The notes under the pieces are model-generated. The model did not search any database and was not told the origin of the DNA. It saw only the letters and a program-made list of their open reading frames with translations. Below are positions 15,712 through 24,374 of a stretch of 33,929 nt of DNA, piece after piece; the stretch's first letter is position 1, and every line of letters starts with the position of its first letter. Source of the DNA: Acidobacteriota bacterium (GTDB lineage Bacteria > Acidobacteriota > Blastocatellia > Pyrinomonadales > Pyrinomonadaceae); contig JAHBSM010000016.1 in NCBI GenBank assembly GCA_019639115.1, positions 1 through 33,929 of the forward strand, read 5' to 3'. The position numbers and the translations under genes were made by a program.

Positions 15712-15862
15712 GTGTTGCATACATGAGACAGCGTATCAGAAAAATTATTGTGTTGCAAGAGCGAAACAAGGTATTGCATTCAAGATTTCTCTGTGTTATG
15801 TTTTATGTGTGAAACGTCAGTAGCGTATTCGAGACAAACGGCGAAAGGACGTTGCAACACAA
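15712..15862. promoter_or_regulatory. Candidate operator array: TGTTGCA half-sites with an 11-bp inverted pair
   Basis: TTGTGTTGCAA at 15748-15758 and its exact reverse complement TTGCAACACAA at 15852-15862 flank the start region of the XRE gene. Further half-sites are TGTTGCA at 15713-15719 and TATTGCA at 15772-15778; TGTTGTA at 15572-15578, outside this span, is weaker. XRE-type repressors normally bind dyads near their own promoter, so these are likely binding sites for the protein at 15874. DNA looping between the distant arms is possible. That this XRE protein binds here is an inference. Confidence 0.55.
15774..15802 (+). promoter_or_regulatory. Sigma-70-like promoter for the XRE/membrane-protein operon
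   Basis: The -35 box TTGCAT (15774-15779) and -10 box TATGTT (15797-15802) are separated by 17 bases. The predicted leader to ATG 15874 is about 65 bases. The -35 box overlaps a TATTGCA half-site, which would allow repression by occlusion. Confidence 0.5.
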
Positions 15863-15873
15863 AGGAGAACAAA

Positions 15874-16257
15874 ATGCGATTCAATAGCGAAAGCATGATA
15901 AACACCGGCGAATTGGGTAAGGCGATTAAACGCCGCCGCGAGGAATTGGGGCTCAGCCTGAGAGATCTGGCGGATGTGATCAATGTTTCAGCATCGACCC
16001 TTTCGAGGATCGAGAATGGGACCGGGCGTCCCGACGCAGACAATATCGCTCGGATCACGCAATGGCTGAACATGCCCGTGGATCGAGTAATGAAGAGCAG
16101 CGGAGATTCGGTCGAGCCGGTCGTATATTACCCGCACGAAGCGACTACCGAGATAGTGTCGGCTCATCTTCGTGCAGATAAGAATCTTACGCCTGAGACA
16201 GCAGAAGCACTGTCGGAGCTGTTTCGAGTGGCCTATAACCAGTTCAGCAAGAAATAA
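15874..16257 (+). CDS. XRE-family helix-turn-helix transcriptional regulator
   Basis: A 127-residue protein. ATG 15874 is chosen because AAGGAG lies six bases upstream and the HTH begins soon after. Residues about 14-70 form a Cro/C1-type HTH: LGKAIKRRREELGLSLRDLA, then the recognition-helix region VSASTLSRIENGTGRPDADN and ITQWLNMPVDRVM. The C-terminal 45 residues (EIVSAHLRADKNLTPETAEA...) are a helical tail seen in stand-alone XRE regulators and probably serve in dimerisation. No protease or ligand domain is attached. It is the first gene of a pair with a small membrane protein 39 bases downstream. It is divergent from the Rad52-like gene, which it probably controls together with itself through the TGTTGCA sites. 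Confidence 0.92.
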   Translation: MRFNSESMINTGELGKAIKRRREELGLSLRDLADVINVSASTLSRIENGTGRPDADNIARITQWLNMPVDRVMKSSGDSVEPVVYYPHEATTEIVSAHLRADKNLTPETAEALSELFRVAYNQFSKK

Positions 16258-16296
16258 AAAGTGGCCGCGGCCGTGGCCGAACGAGGAGATCGAACC

Positions 16297-16680
16297 ATGC
16301 AGATAAAACGTACACTCAAGACCCTCAGGACCGCACCGGACACGGTCATACTGTTGTTTTTGCTCTCGGCAGAGACCGCTCGAAGCGAAGTATTTTTCTC
16401 GATCGACGCCGGCTTAATGGGTATTACGGCTATTCTGGCGGCGATGCTGCCGTTCGCGGTAGCAAACGTTAAAGGCGACGAGAACGCCGCAGAGTGGCTG
16501 ATCGGACGTGGATTCGTCGCTTTAGCGGGCATCATCAGCGGGCTTTCTTTCAACCTGGCGATCGGTTCTACGCTTCCTTTGGAAGCGAAATTCGCACCGT
16601 TCTCGCTACTGATCGCGGCCGCTGTTGTCTCGTGCTGTATCCAGCTCGTGAATCTGGCCAGACTCCAGCCGGCCGATTAG
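16297..16680 (+). CDS. Small three-helix membrane protein, unknown
   Basis: A 127-residue protein from ATG 16297, with GAGGAG upstream. Three hydrophobic segments are likely transmembrane helices: about 38-57 (DAGLMGITAILAAMLPFAVA), 71-91 (GFVALAGIISGLSFNLAIGS) and 99-119 (APFSLLIAAAVVSCCIQLV). A weaker one is TVILLFLLSA near residue 17. The N-terminus is basic (MQIKRTLKTLRT), so it probably faces the cytoplasm. It has no recognised domain. It follows the XRE gene by 39 bases and is closed by a terminator, so the two form an operon. Holin-like, anti-sigma-like or signalling roles are all possible, and none is supported by a specific motif. Confidence 0.8.
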   Translation: MQIKRTLKTLRTAPDTVILLFLLSAETARSEVFFSIDAGLMGITAILAAMLPFAVANVKGDENAAEWLIGRGFVALAGIISGLSFNLAIGSTLPLEAKFAPFSLLIAAAVVSCCIQLVNLARLQPAD

Positions 16681-16704
16681 GCAAAAGGCGCCGGCAGGGT
16701 AGAG

Positions 16705-16745
16705 AAGGTCCGCACTCCGATCGGGTAAGGGGTGCGGGCCTTTTT
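16705..16745 (+). terminator. Rho-independent terminator of the XRE/membrane-protein operon
   Basis: GGTCCGCACTCC pairs with GGGGTGCGGGCC (12 bp including two G-T wobbles) and is followed by TTTTT. The T-run touches the stop codon of the convergent aroF gene. Confidence 0.85.
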
Positions 16746-17791
16746 CATTGTTCGGACATTGACGAAGTAGAAGCAGCTACGGCGTCGGGGCCGAGTGCTC
16801 TGAGCAGAGTTGTGAGCTGCCGTGCTAGGTCGAGAAATTGGTCCGTCGTGAGAGCCTGGGCCCCATCACACAATGCACGTTCCGGATGTGGATGAACCTC
16901 GACGATCAGGCCGTCAGCTCCCACCGCGGCAGCAGCACGAGCGAGAGGCGTCACCATGTAATTGTGTCCGGTCCCGTGAGACGGGTCGACGATAATTGGC
17001 AAATGAGAAACGCGTTGAACGGCCGGGACGATCGATAGATCAAGGGTGTTGCGTGCATGATTGCCAAATGTTCGGATGCCGCGTTCGCAGAGTATGACCT
17101 TAGCGTTGCCGACTGACATCACGTACTCGGCCGCAAGCAGAAACTCTTCAAGCGTTGCGGAAAGGCCGCGTTTGAGGAGAACTGGTTTGTCAGACGCGCC
17201 CACATATTTTAGCAGCGAGAAATTTTGCATGTTGCGGGCACCGATCTGTATGCAATCGGCATACTTGATCACCGCATCCACGCCGTGCTCATCCATTGCC
17301 TCGGTAATGATGTTCAGTCCATAGCGGTCTCGGACCTCGGCGAGCAGCTTAAGCCCGTCGAGGCCTAGTCCCTGGAATGCATACGGGGACGTCCTTGGTT
17401 TGAAAGCTCCGCCACGAAAGAATGCCGCTCCGCTTCTCGAAACCGCTTCAGCGGCCGCCATCACCTGTTCGCGTTCTTCGATCGCGCACGGCCCGGCGAT
17501 CATTGCAAACGATCCGCCGCCGATCTCTGAGGTGCCGACCTTGACGGCCGGCCGTATGTTCGAGCCATTTCGTGACGCGAGTTTATACGGTTGGGTGACC
17601 CGGATCGTCTTGGCGACTCCCGGCAGATTCTCAAAATGCGCGGGATCGATCGCACCGTCGTTACCGGTGACAGCGATCGCGACCCGCGTGGATCCGGCCA
17701 ACTCGTGTCCGGTGTACCCCATAGAGTGGATCGTGTTCAGAACTCGTTCGATGTCAGACGCTGCTGCGTCCGTGCGCATTACGATCAGCAT
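16745..17791 (-). CDS. aroF: 3-deoxy-7-phosphoheptulonate (DAHP) synthase, type I beta
   Basis: A 348-residue protein that condenses phosphoenolpyruvate with erythrose 4-phosphate, the first step of the shikimate pathway. The first 70 residues ([20 protein letters not shown]) form the ferredoxin-like regulatory domain seen in the Thermotoga maritima enzyme, which confers aromatic amino-acid feedback. The TIM barrel follows with [68 protein letters not shown] and DPSHGTGH, all canonical substrate- and metal-binding segments. The length matches the Thermotoga enzyme with a short C-terminal extension ([11 protein letters not shown]). The gene lies 78 bp downstream of argS on the same strand and may be co-transcribed. 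Feedback inhibition is inferred from the domain. Confidence 0.96.
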   Translation of the reverse strand: MLIVMRTDAAASDIERVLNTIHSMGYTGHELAGSTRVAIAVTGNDGAIDPAHFENLPGVAKTIRVTQPYKLASRNGSNIRPAVKVGTSEIGGGSFAMIAGPCAIEEREQVMAAAEAVSRSGAAFFRGGAFKPRTSPYAFQGLGLDGLKLLAEVRDRYGLNIITEAMDEHGVDAVIKYADCIQIGARNMQNFSLLKYVGASDKPVLLKRGLSATLEEFLLAAEYVMSVGNAKVILCERGIRTFGNHARNTLDLSIVPAVQRVSHLPIIVDPSHGTGHNYMVTPLARAAAAVGADGLIVEVHPHPERALCDGAQALTTDQFLDLARQLTTLLRALGPDAVAASTSSMSEQ

Positions 17792-17869
17792 AAATTATTG
17801 CGTCGCAAATAGTTTCGCCGAATGACAACTTTAAGTTTCAATCCGGCGATTTGCAAATTCGTACAGAAG

Positions 17870-19882
17870 TCACATTCGCTCAGGAACTTCGATACCCAAT
17901 GTAGCAAGAGCAGCCGTCAAGGACCTTCTGGCAAGGTCGGCAACGACAATTAGCGTCGCACGTTTCAATTCATCAGGCTCGCCCAGGATCTTGTGATGAT
18001 GGTAGAAGAGGTTAAATGTCTTCGCCAGGTTGAAGGTATATTTAGCCAAGATCGCCGGTTCTGCCGCATTTGCCGCCTGCGTCACAGCTTCGTCCAGCCG
18101 CAGCGAGGTCAAAGCCATGGTCCAGATATCGACATTTCCCGGATCCGAAAGGATATCTGTCAGGTCCGAGCCGGTGATCTTCTGCCTGTTCTGTTGAACT
18201 GTCTCTCCGGTTTCCTCGAGTTTGCGGAAAATGGAATTTGCCCTGACGGCCGAATATTGGCAGAAACAGCCTGTCTCGCCTTCGAACGATAGTGCCTCCT
18301 TAAAGTCGAAAACGATCACCGTATTGCGGGTGAATTTCAACAAAAAGTACCGCAATGCTCCGACAGCTATTTGATGTGCGATCGCACGGCGGACGTCAGG
18401 CTCGGCGTTCGGATGCCTAGCCTCAACCTCGATCTCGGCGTTGGCTTCTAGTCGATCGATCAGGTCGTCCGCTTTTACGCCGAGTCCCTTTCGGCCGCTC
18501 ATTTCGATAAAAGGCCGCTTCCTGTCTTCATCGCTCAATTCGAAGCCAAGCTCTTCGGCTGCCGCGGGAGAGAGTGCGACCATTTCGTAGGCCAAATGAA
18601 CACTTGCCTGCTCTCCCCGCTCAGGCGAGATCGCAGCTACGCCCTTCTTTACGATCTCCTGCGGGTACGATTGGCGAGTGTCGATGACGTTGTAGATGAC
18701 CTCGCCCCCGCCGAATCGCGGAAGCGGGCCGTCATGACCCGGTTCGAGTGCCGTTATCCAAACCTCTTTGCCGTCAGAGTAGCGGTAAAACGGCCTGTAA
18801 TTGAAATCGAGACCGAGAATGCCAAGTTTCCACATCTGGTAAGCGATATCCTTGCCCGTATAGGTCACGGTACCGTTCGATCTCACCAGGATCTTATCTG
18901 TCTCGTGTTCATCGGTGCCCGTATGTTCTTCAAAAGGCATCACCCAACATCCGGCCTGTTTCCCGTCGGCCACATAGTGGATCACACCTAAACGCTTCAT
19001 CTGCTCAAAGGCTTTATCCCAAAAATGCAGATGAAGTATCTCGGATTCACGCGGTAGCAGATCATAGCGTATTCCCAGTCGCTCCATCGTTTCTGTTATG
19101 CACTCTACGTTACGCGTCGCGACATAATCGGCTAGTTCGGCGGTTTTATTGCCTCCTTCTTCGATCAAATGCAGGACCTCGGATCGCTTCGCCTTCAGTT
19201 CATCATCCGACAGGTAAGCCTGGCCAACCTGCGTATAGAGGTCCCAACAGTAATAGTCAAAGGTCCTGCCCGCGGCTTTGAGTTCCTCGTCGAGCGCCTT
19301 GATCGCTTCCAGATCACGGCCTTCGATATAGATGAAGCCAACGACGACGTCGGCGACCTGGACACCGGTATTATCTATATAGTTCTGTATCTCGACGGTC
19401 TTGCCGCTCGCTCTGAGAATTCGCGCAAAGGTGTCGCCAAGGACCGAATTTCGAACGTGGCCGATATGAGCAGCTTTATTTGGATTGACGGAAGTATGCT
19501 CGACACATACCTTCGAGGCGGTCGCTTCACCCTTAGCATCCTGCCGGGGAAGAGGTTCCGCCGCTGCGTTAGCCGCGAGGAACTGTCCGCGTTCGTAGAA
19601 GACATTGAGGTAGCCGGCCCCGGCGATCTCAACATTTCCGACGCCGGGAACGGCAGATACACCGTTGACCAATGCGACGGCAATATCACGCGGATTCTTC
19701 TTCTCTCCCGAGGCATTTTTGATCGCCTTTGCTAGTTCAAATGCCACGGGAAACGCGACATCACCCAGCTCCGGCTTTGGCGGTATCTCCGCGGCGATCT
19801 GCGTTGGCTCGATGCCAAATGCCGCACGAGATGATCCGATTATCGCCTTGCGGATAGCGTCATTGATTTGTTCGATCGTCAT
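17870..19882 (-). CDS. argS: Arginyl-tRNA synthetase
   Basis: A 670-residue class I synthetase that charges tRNA-Arg. The N-terminal Add-1 domain (about 1-115) precedes the HIGH motif at 139-142 (NKAAHIGHVRN). The ArgRS-specific DNTGVQVAD follows, with a connective insertion, the NVIDTRQSYPQ segment, a degenerate KMSKS region (MSGRKGLGVKADDLID) and the anticodon-binding helices with QYSAVRANSIFRK and YTFNLAKTFNLFYH. It is about 90 residues longer than the E. coli enzyme. Most of the excess lies in the connective region after DNTGVQ and before the KMSKS-like loop. The start at ATG 19882 is the only one that leaves the Add-1 domain complete. It is divergent from folE over 142 bp. Confidence 0.96.
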   Translation of the reverse strand: MTIEQINDAIRKAIIGSSRAAFGIEPTQIAAEIPPKPELGDVAFPVAFELAKAIKNASGEKKNPRDIAVALVNGVSAVPGVGNVEIAGAGYLNVFYERGQFLAANAAAEPLPRQDAKGEATASKVCVEHTSVNPNKAAHIGHVRNSVLGDTFARILRASGKTVEIQNYIDNTGVQVADVVVGFIYIEGRDLEAIKALDEELKAAGRTFDYYCWDLYTQVGQAYLSDDELKAKRSEVLHLIEEGGNKTAELADYVATRNVECITETMERLGIRYDLLPRESEILHLHFWDKAFEQMKRLGVIHYVADGKQAGCWVMPFEEHTGTDEHETDKILVRSNGTVTYTGKDIAYQMWKLGILGLDFNYRPFYRYSDGKEVWITALEPGHDGPLPRFGGGEVIYNVIDTRQSYPQEIVKKGVAAISPERGEQASVHLAYEMVALSPAAAEELGFELSDEDRKRPFIEMSGRKGLGVKADDLIDRLEANAEIEVEARHPNAEPDVRRAIAHQIAVGALRYFLLKFTRNTVIVFDFKEALSFEGETGCFCQYSAVRANSIFRKLEETGETVQQNRQKITGSDLTDILSDPGNVDIWTMALTSLRLDEAVTQAANAAEPAILAKYTFNLAKTFNLFYHHHKILGEPDELKRATLIVVADLARRSLTAALATLGIEVPERM

Positions 19883-20024
19883 TGTAAGATACTGAACGCA
19901 AAAATAAACGATTATTATAGGTCTGCGGCGGCAGTTAGCAAAATTGCCCGACGGTGACCGGCATTTCTCGGCTAACTTCGGTTTCGGTCAGGAAAACGCT
20001 AATATATTGGTTTTACGACGTCTT

Positions 20025-20606
20025 ATGGTCGAATCAACGAAAAGAAAGGTTGACCCGGAGAAGATAGCAGCGGGGATCCGCCTTGTCCTGGAGGGCATCG
20101 GAGAAGATCCGGACCGCGATGGCCTCCGCAAAACTCCCGAGCGGGTTGCTGATTTTTATACGGAACTGACCTCGGGAATGTGGATAGACCCGAGTGAACA
20201 GATCGTGCCTCTGCCTGGCGATTCACACGATGAGATGGTGCTTATAAAAGATATCTCGATTGCGTCGATGTGTGAGCACCATTTGGCGCCGTTCGTTGGA
20301 AAGTGTCACATCGCGTACATCCCAAAGGACGGAAGGATCATTGGATTGTCAAAGCTGGCCCGGATCGCTGAGATCTTTTCACATCGATTGCAGGTCCAGG
20401 AAAGGCTGACGCAGGAGATCGCCCATACTTTGTTCGAAAATCTTGATCCTCTCGGCGTGATGGTCGTTGTCGAAGCGGAGCATACCTGCATGACGCTCCG
20501 AGGCGTAAAAAAGCCGGGAGCGATCACGATAACGTCTGCCGTGCTTGGCGGATTTAGAAAAGATCCGCGAACCCGTGCTGAGGCAATGTCGCTGATAAGA
20601 GGTTAA
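20025..20606 (+). CDS. folE: GTP cyclohydrolase I
   Basis: A 193-residue protein from ATG 20025; the frame is open upstream to 19944, but the extra residues are not family-like. It converts GTP to 7,8-dihydroneopterin triphosphate for folate and related pterins. Zinc ligands are visible as C83 and H86 in MCEHHLAPF and C154 in HTCMTLRGV; H85 is also conserved. Other hallmarks are DGLRKTPERVA, GLSKLARI and GVKKPGAITIT. There is no clear ribosome-binding site; a TATATT at 20003-20008 would give a very short leader. An M28 peptidase gene follows 10 bases downstream, so it heads the cluster that runs through metG and tatD. Confidence 0.96.
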   Translation: MVESTKRKVDPEKIAAGIRLVLEGIGEDPDRDGLRKTPERVADFYTELTSGMWIDPSEQIVPLPGDSHDEMVLIKDISIASMCEHHLAPFVGKCHIAYIPKDGRIIGLSKLARIAEIFSHRLQVQERLTQEIAHTLFENLDPLGVMVVVEAEHTCMTLRGVKKPGAITITSAVLGGFRKDPRTRAEAMSLIRG

Positions 20607-20616
20607 GTAAAACATT

Positions 20617-22284
20617 ATGTTACGAACGCTAAATATTCTGATAGTGTGCCTTGTGGCATCCGTTGCTGCTCTTGCTCAAACGTCAGGACGATATGAATCG
20701 TATTTCAATGAGGCGGCGATGCGAGAACGGGTAAAGCGTCTTTCGGCCGATGATATGGAAGGCCGGGGCCCCGGAACCGACGGCGGAAAAAGGGCCGCAC
20801 AATACATAGCGGATCAGCTCAAGGCCGCCGGAGCCAAACCCGGCAACGGCCAAAGCTATTTTCAGAACGTGAGACTTGTCGGCGTCAAGGCTGACCCGGC
20901 AACGAGACTGGTCGCGACCATTACCGGCGGTCCGACCAATATGTATTTCAATTTTGGTGACGATTTCGTAGCAACCACAGGGGCTCAAGCGAGCGAGGTC
21001 TCTGTTAATTCAGAGGTTGTATTCGTCGGATACGGCATCGACGCTCCGCTTTACAATTGGAACGATTACAAGGGCGATCCGGCCAGATACCGAGGCAAGA
21101 TCCTCATGATCCTGGTCAACGATCCTCCAGCTACTTCGGAGGAGCCGGACCTTTTTGGCGGTAGGGCACTTACATACTTTGGGCGCTGGACCTACAAATA
21201 TGAGGAAGCTGCACGCAAAGGCGCCGCCGGCGTGATACTTGTTCATACAAATGAGTCGGCCGGATACGGCTGGAACGTCGTCCGAACCTCAAACGGGAAT
21301 TGGCGGTACGAGATCGCACGAGGACCGGCTGACAAGAGTCCTTTCCTGAAGTTCCGCTCCTGGATGACTAACGAATCTGCTGTTAAATTGGCGGGCCTCG
21401 GGCACTTTGATCTCGAGGAACTCAAACTCCGTGCAAAGAAACGTGACTTTCAGCCGGTCGATCTTGGCGTTTCGGTGTCGTTGGGCCTCAAAAGCGAAAT
21501 GAAGACCTTTGATTCACCGAATGTGGTCGGAATGATCGAAGGTAAGGATAAGAAGCTCAAGAATGAATATGTGGTGTTTTCGGGCCATTGGGATCATCTT
21601 GGGATCGGTGAGGCTGATAGCTCCGGTGACAAGATCTACAATGGCGCGTATGACAATGCTTCAGGTGTAGCGGCCATACTTGGGATCGCTGAGGCCATAG
21701 GAGAATTACCGCCCGCAGATAGGCCAAAACGAAGCACTTTGTTCCTGTTTCCGACGGCTGAGGAGCAAGGGCTGCTTGGAGCCGAGTATTTTTCTCTGAA
21801 TCCCGTTGTGCCGCTGGCCAGGATCGCGGGAAACGTCAATATCGACGGCGTCAACTTTTTTGGCCGGACCAAGAATTTTGCCGCACTCGGCGGCGAGCGT
21901 TCATCTATCGGTGATCTTGTCGCAGATGTGGCCAGGGAACGCGGACTTCGTCTGGATGGCGACAGGGCGCCCGAGCAGGGCTTCTTTTTCCGTTCAGACC
22001 ATTTTCCGTTCGCAAAGGCCGGCGTGCCGGCGATCTCTCTGCGACACGGAGACGATTTTGTAACGCCGCTCGAGGGCGAACCTCTCAATTTTTTCCGAAA
22101 CTATACCGCAAAGTATTACCATCAGCCGTCGGACCAATATTACGAATGGTGGAACTCCGGTGCCATGGTTCAGAACGCCGAGATCGGGTTAGCGATAGCG
22201 CTCAAGATCGCCAACTCGCCGGTCATGCCGAGATACAAGGACTCGGATGAGTTCTCGGCTGCTGACAAAAAGCGTTCCAAATAA
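20617..22284 (+). CDS. Secreted M28 family aminopeptidase with PA domain
   Basis: A 555-residue protein whose signal peptide MLRTLNILIVCLVASVAALA should be cleaved before QTSG. Residues about 130-270 form a protease-associated (PA) insertion (VVFVGYGIDAPLYNWNDYKG, AARKGAAGVILVH). The M28 zinc site is complete: H324 and catalytic D326 in SGHWDH, bridging D346 in GAYDNASG, E382/E383 in TAEEQG, D410 in VNIDGV, and H462 in RSDHFPF. It is a periplasmic or secreted di-zinc exopeptidase. It lies between folE (10-base gap) and metG, with which it shares a TAATG overlap, so metG translation is probably coupled to it. The link with tRNA synthetase genes looks like operon packing rather than shared function. 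Confidence 0.93.
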   Translation: MLRTLNILIVCLVASVAALAQTSGRYESYFNEAAMRERVKRLSADDMEGRGPGTDGGKRAAQYIADQLKAAGAKPGNGQSYFQNVRLVGVKADPATRLVATITGGPTNMYFNFGDDFVATTGAQASEVSVNSEVVFVGYGIDAPLYNWNDYKGDPARYRGKILMILVNDPPATSEEPDLFGGRALTYFGRWTYKYEEAARKGAAGVILVHTNESAGYGWNVVRTSNGNWRYEIARGPADKSPFLKFRSWMTNESAVKLAGLGHFDLEELKLRAKKRDFQPVDLGVSVSLGLKSEMKTFDSPNVVGMIEGKDKKLKNEYVVFSGHWDHLGIGEADSSGDKIYNGAYDNASGVAAILGIAEAIGELPPADRPKRSTLFLFPTAEEQGLLGAEYFSLNPVVPLARIAGNVNIDGVNFFGRTKNFAALGGERSSIGDLVADVARERGLRLDGDRAPEQGFFFRSDHFPFAKAGVPAISLRHGDDFVTPLEGEPLNFFRNYTAKYYHQPSDQYYEWWNSGAMVQNAEIGLAIALKIANSPVMPRYKDSDEFSAADKKRSK

Positions 22285-24374
22285 TGGCCGAGACATTTTA
22301 CATAACGACGCCGATCTATTACGCGAATAGTCTTCCGCATCTCGGACATCTGTACACGACGATCGTTGCTGACGTGGTCGCACGGCAGAAGCGACAGCGC
22401 GGGTTTGACACGGTCTTTCTGACAGGCACAGACGAACACGGAATTAACATCCAACGCGCGGCCGAAAAGGCGGGCCGGACGCCCAAAGAGCAGGTTGACC
22501 AGATCTCCGGCGAGTTAAAGCGGATGTTCGCTGATTTTGGGCTGGATCGCTCTCACGGCGGCTACGACATTTTCATGCGTACGAGTGAAGCCTTCCACTA
22601 TGAAGGGGCACGCCATTTTTGGCGTCGGATCGCGGAAAGTAAGACGCCGAAGGGTAACGATGCGATCTACAAAGGGCATTACGAAGGTTGGTTTTGCGCA
22701 CCGTGCGCGGAATTCAAGACCGAGGAGCAGTATTACATTCCGGATGGAAGCGATGTGCCTCATTGCCCGATCCATGAACGGCCGCTCGATAAAGTGGCTG
22801 AAGAGAGTTATTTCTTTCGCCTGTCGGACTACGAGGAATATTTGATCGATATCATCGAGAAGGGTCCCGAATTGGTGCGGCCGGATTCGCGGCGGAATGA
22901 AGTGCTTTCGTTCATAAGCAGAGGTCTCGATGACCTTTCCATCAGCCGCCAAAGGTCGAGCGTAGTGTGGGGAGTGCCTGTGCCGGATGACGACGAACAT
23001 GTGATGTATGTCTGGCTTGACGCACTTTCCAATTACATCACCGCTCTCGGGTATGGGAATGATCGAGACGGGGCCCCGGGTTTTGAAAAATACTGGCAAC
23101 AGGTCACACATCTCGTCGGAAAGGACATATTACGGTTTCACACGGTGTATTGGTTCGCGTTCCTTCACGCGGCCGGTGTTCGCCTGCCATCGACGGTTTA
23201 TGCTCACGGGATGTGGCTCGATGCTGATGGCCGTAAGATGGGCAAAACCATAGGTAACGTAATAGAAGTTGATGTGTTGCATGAGCATTTTCAAACGGAT
23301 GCGATACGTTATTTTTGCCTTCGCGAAATGGTTTTCGGCCAGGATGGTAGATTTGGATACGAGAATTTGATCGAGCGTGCCAATGCGGACCTCGCCAGCG
23401 GGCTCGGGAATCTGCTTAGCCGAACGATCTCAATGGTCGTCAAATATCGAGGCGGAGCAATACCGGCAGGTAAGATCGCCGAAGAGAACTACATCAATGC
23501 TCGTAGAGCCGGACTAGATCCTGATGGACAGGAGATCGTGTCGGTCTTGAGCCACGCCAGGGACGAGTTTCTTCGCTGTTTCGAAAATTTTGACTTCAGC
23601 ATCGGGTTGGAATCGGTTTGGGCAGTGATCGGAAGGATCGATAAAATGATCTCTGACGCGAAGCCTTGGGAACTGATCAAAGACGAGAAGCAGAGTGAAA
23701 CTCTGAACGCTGTCTTGTATCGTGCCGCCGAGACGTTGCGTTGGCTCGCGATCATGCTCTATCCGGTCATGCCGGAATCGGCGGCTCGCGTTTACTCTCA
23801 GATCGGATGCGAAGGCTCTCCTTCAGCCGTTGATCCGGGTACGCTCGAATGGGGTGGACTACAGGCCGGGACAGAGGTAAGAGAGCCGGAAGCGATCTTT
23901 CCCCGTATTGATAAACTTAAAGTTATGAATGAGATAGCCAGATCAACTGAATCCGAGGCCGAAGTGCCGCAATCGAGTTCTAAGGACGTTTTGCCGGCCG
24001 AGGCCGGGCAACCCGCTGAGGAGCTTGTTAATGAAAATTACATAACCATCGACGATTTTCTAAAGGTCGAGCTCAAGGTGGGCGAAGTTAAGGTCTGCGA
24101 GCGGATCCCTAATGCCGACAAGCTGCTAAGGTTCGAGATAGATCTCGGCGAGGAAGCCCCGAGGCAAATACTTGCGGGCCTCGCGGAATACTACGAACCG
24201 GAGACCCTGATCGGGCGAAAGGTCGTTGTAGTTGCCAATCTCAAGCCGCGAAAGATGCGAGGACTCGAGTCGCAGGGCATGATATGCGCCGCGTCGCTAG
24301 AGGACGGAACGGGCGAAAAGCCGGCGTTGGCAGCATTCATCGAGAATGTCGATATCGGCGCACGACTCAAGTAA
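22284..24374 (+). CDS. metG: Methionyl-tRNA synthetase with C-terminal tRNA-binding domain
   Basis: A 696-residue protein that charges tRNA-Met. The HIGH motif is HLGH at 19-22, and the KMSKS motif is KMGKT at 318-322. The zinc knuckle is C138, C141, C161 and H164 (FCAPC...HCPIH), the single-knuckle C-C-C-H arrangement known from Thermus MetRS. The anticodon-binding helical domain covers about 360-540. A charged linker leads to an EMAP-II/Trbp111-like domain at about 590-696 (DFLKVELKVGEVKVCERIPN, LKPRKMRGLESQGMI) that binds tRNA nonspecifically and dimerises. The start overlaps the M28 stop by one base (TAATG), and its stop overlaps the tatD start the same way. Confidence 0.97.
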   Translation: MAETFYITTPIYYANSLPHLGHLYTTIVADVVARQKRQRGFDTVFLTGTDEHGINIQRAAEKAGRTPKEQVDQISGELKRMFADFGLDRSHGGYDIFMRTSEAFHYEGARHFWRRIAESKTPKGNDAIYKGHYEGWFCAPCAEFKTEEQYYIPDGSDVPHCPIHERPLDKVAEESYFFRLSDYEEYLIDIIEKGPELVRPDSRRNEVLSFISRGLDDLSISRQRSSVVWGVPVPDDDEHVMYVWLDALSNYITALGYGNDRDGAPGFEKYWQQVTHLVGKDILRFHTVYWFAFLHAAGVRLPSTVYAHGMWLDADGRKMGKTIGNVIEVDVLHEHFQTDAIRYFCLREMVFGQDGRFGYENLIERANADLASGLGNLLSRTISMVVKYRGGAIPAGKIAEENYINARRAGLDPDGQEIVSVLSHARDEFLRCFENFDFSIGLESVWAVIGRIDKMISDAKPWELIKDEKQSETLNAVLYRAAETLRWLAIMLYPVMPESAARVYSQIGCEGSPSAVDPGTLEWGGLQAGTEVREPEAIFPRIDKLKVMNEIARSTESEAEVPQSSSKDVLPAEAGQPAEELVNENYITIDDFLKVELKVGEVKVCERIPNADKLLRFEIDLGEEAPRQILAGLAEYYEPETLIGRKVVVVANLKPRKMRGLESQGMICAASLEDGTGEKPALAAFIENVDIGARLK

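Larger units (their letters stand above)
15550..15873. other. 324-bp divergent regulatory region between the Rad52-like gene and XRE gene
   Basis: No coding potential is evident. The left half (15550-15690) is GC-rich and carries the Rad52 ribosome-binding site and one degenerate TGTTGTA. The right half (about 15690-15870) is visibly more AT-rich than the surroundings. It holds several TGTTGCA-like half-sites, a sigma-70-like promoter and the XRE ribosome-binding site AAGGAG at 15862-15867. Confidence 0.7.

Noticed and set aside
15874..16680. Toxin-antitoxin reading of the XRE plus small membrane protein pair
   Set aside because: The membrane protein is 127 residues with three helices and no toxin-like features, and the promoter/operator layout is also usual for other XRE regulators; not supported by a motif.
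14659..16745. Prophage or integrated element around the Rad52-like gene
   Set aside because: No integrase, terminase, structural gene, tRNA junction or direct-repeat boundary is visible nearby; flanking genes are ordinary chromosomal ones.
22515..23111. Minus-strand open frame of 198 codons inside metG
   Set aside because: It is antisense to catalytic MetRS sequence and has no domain-like composition.
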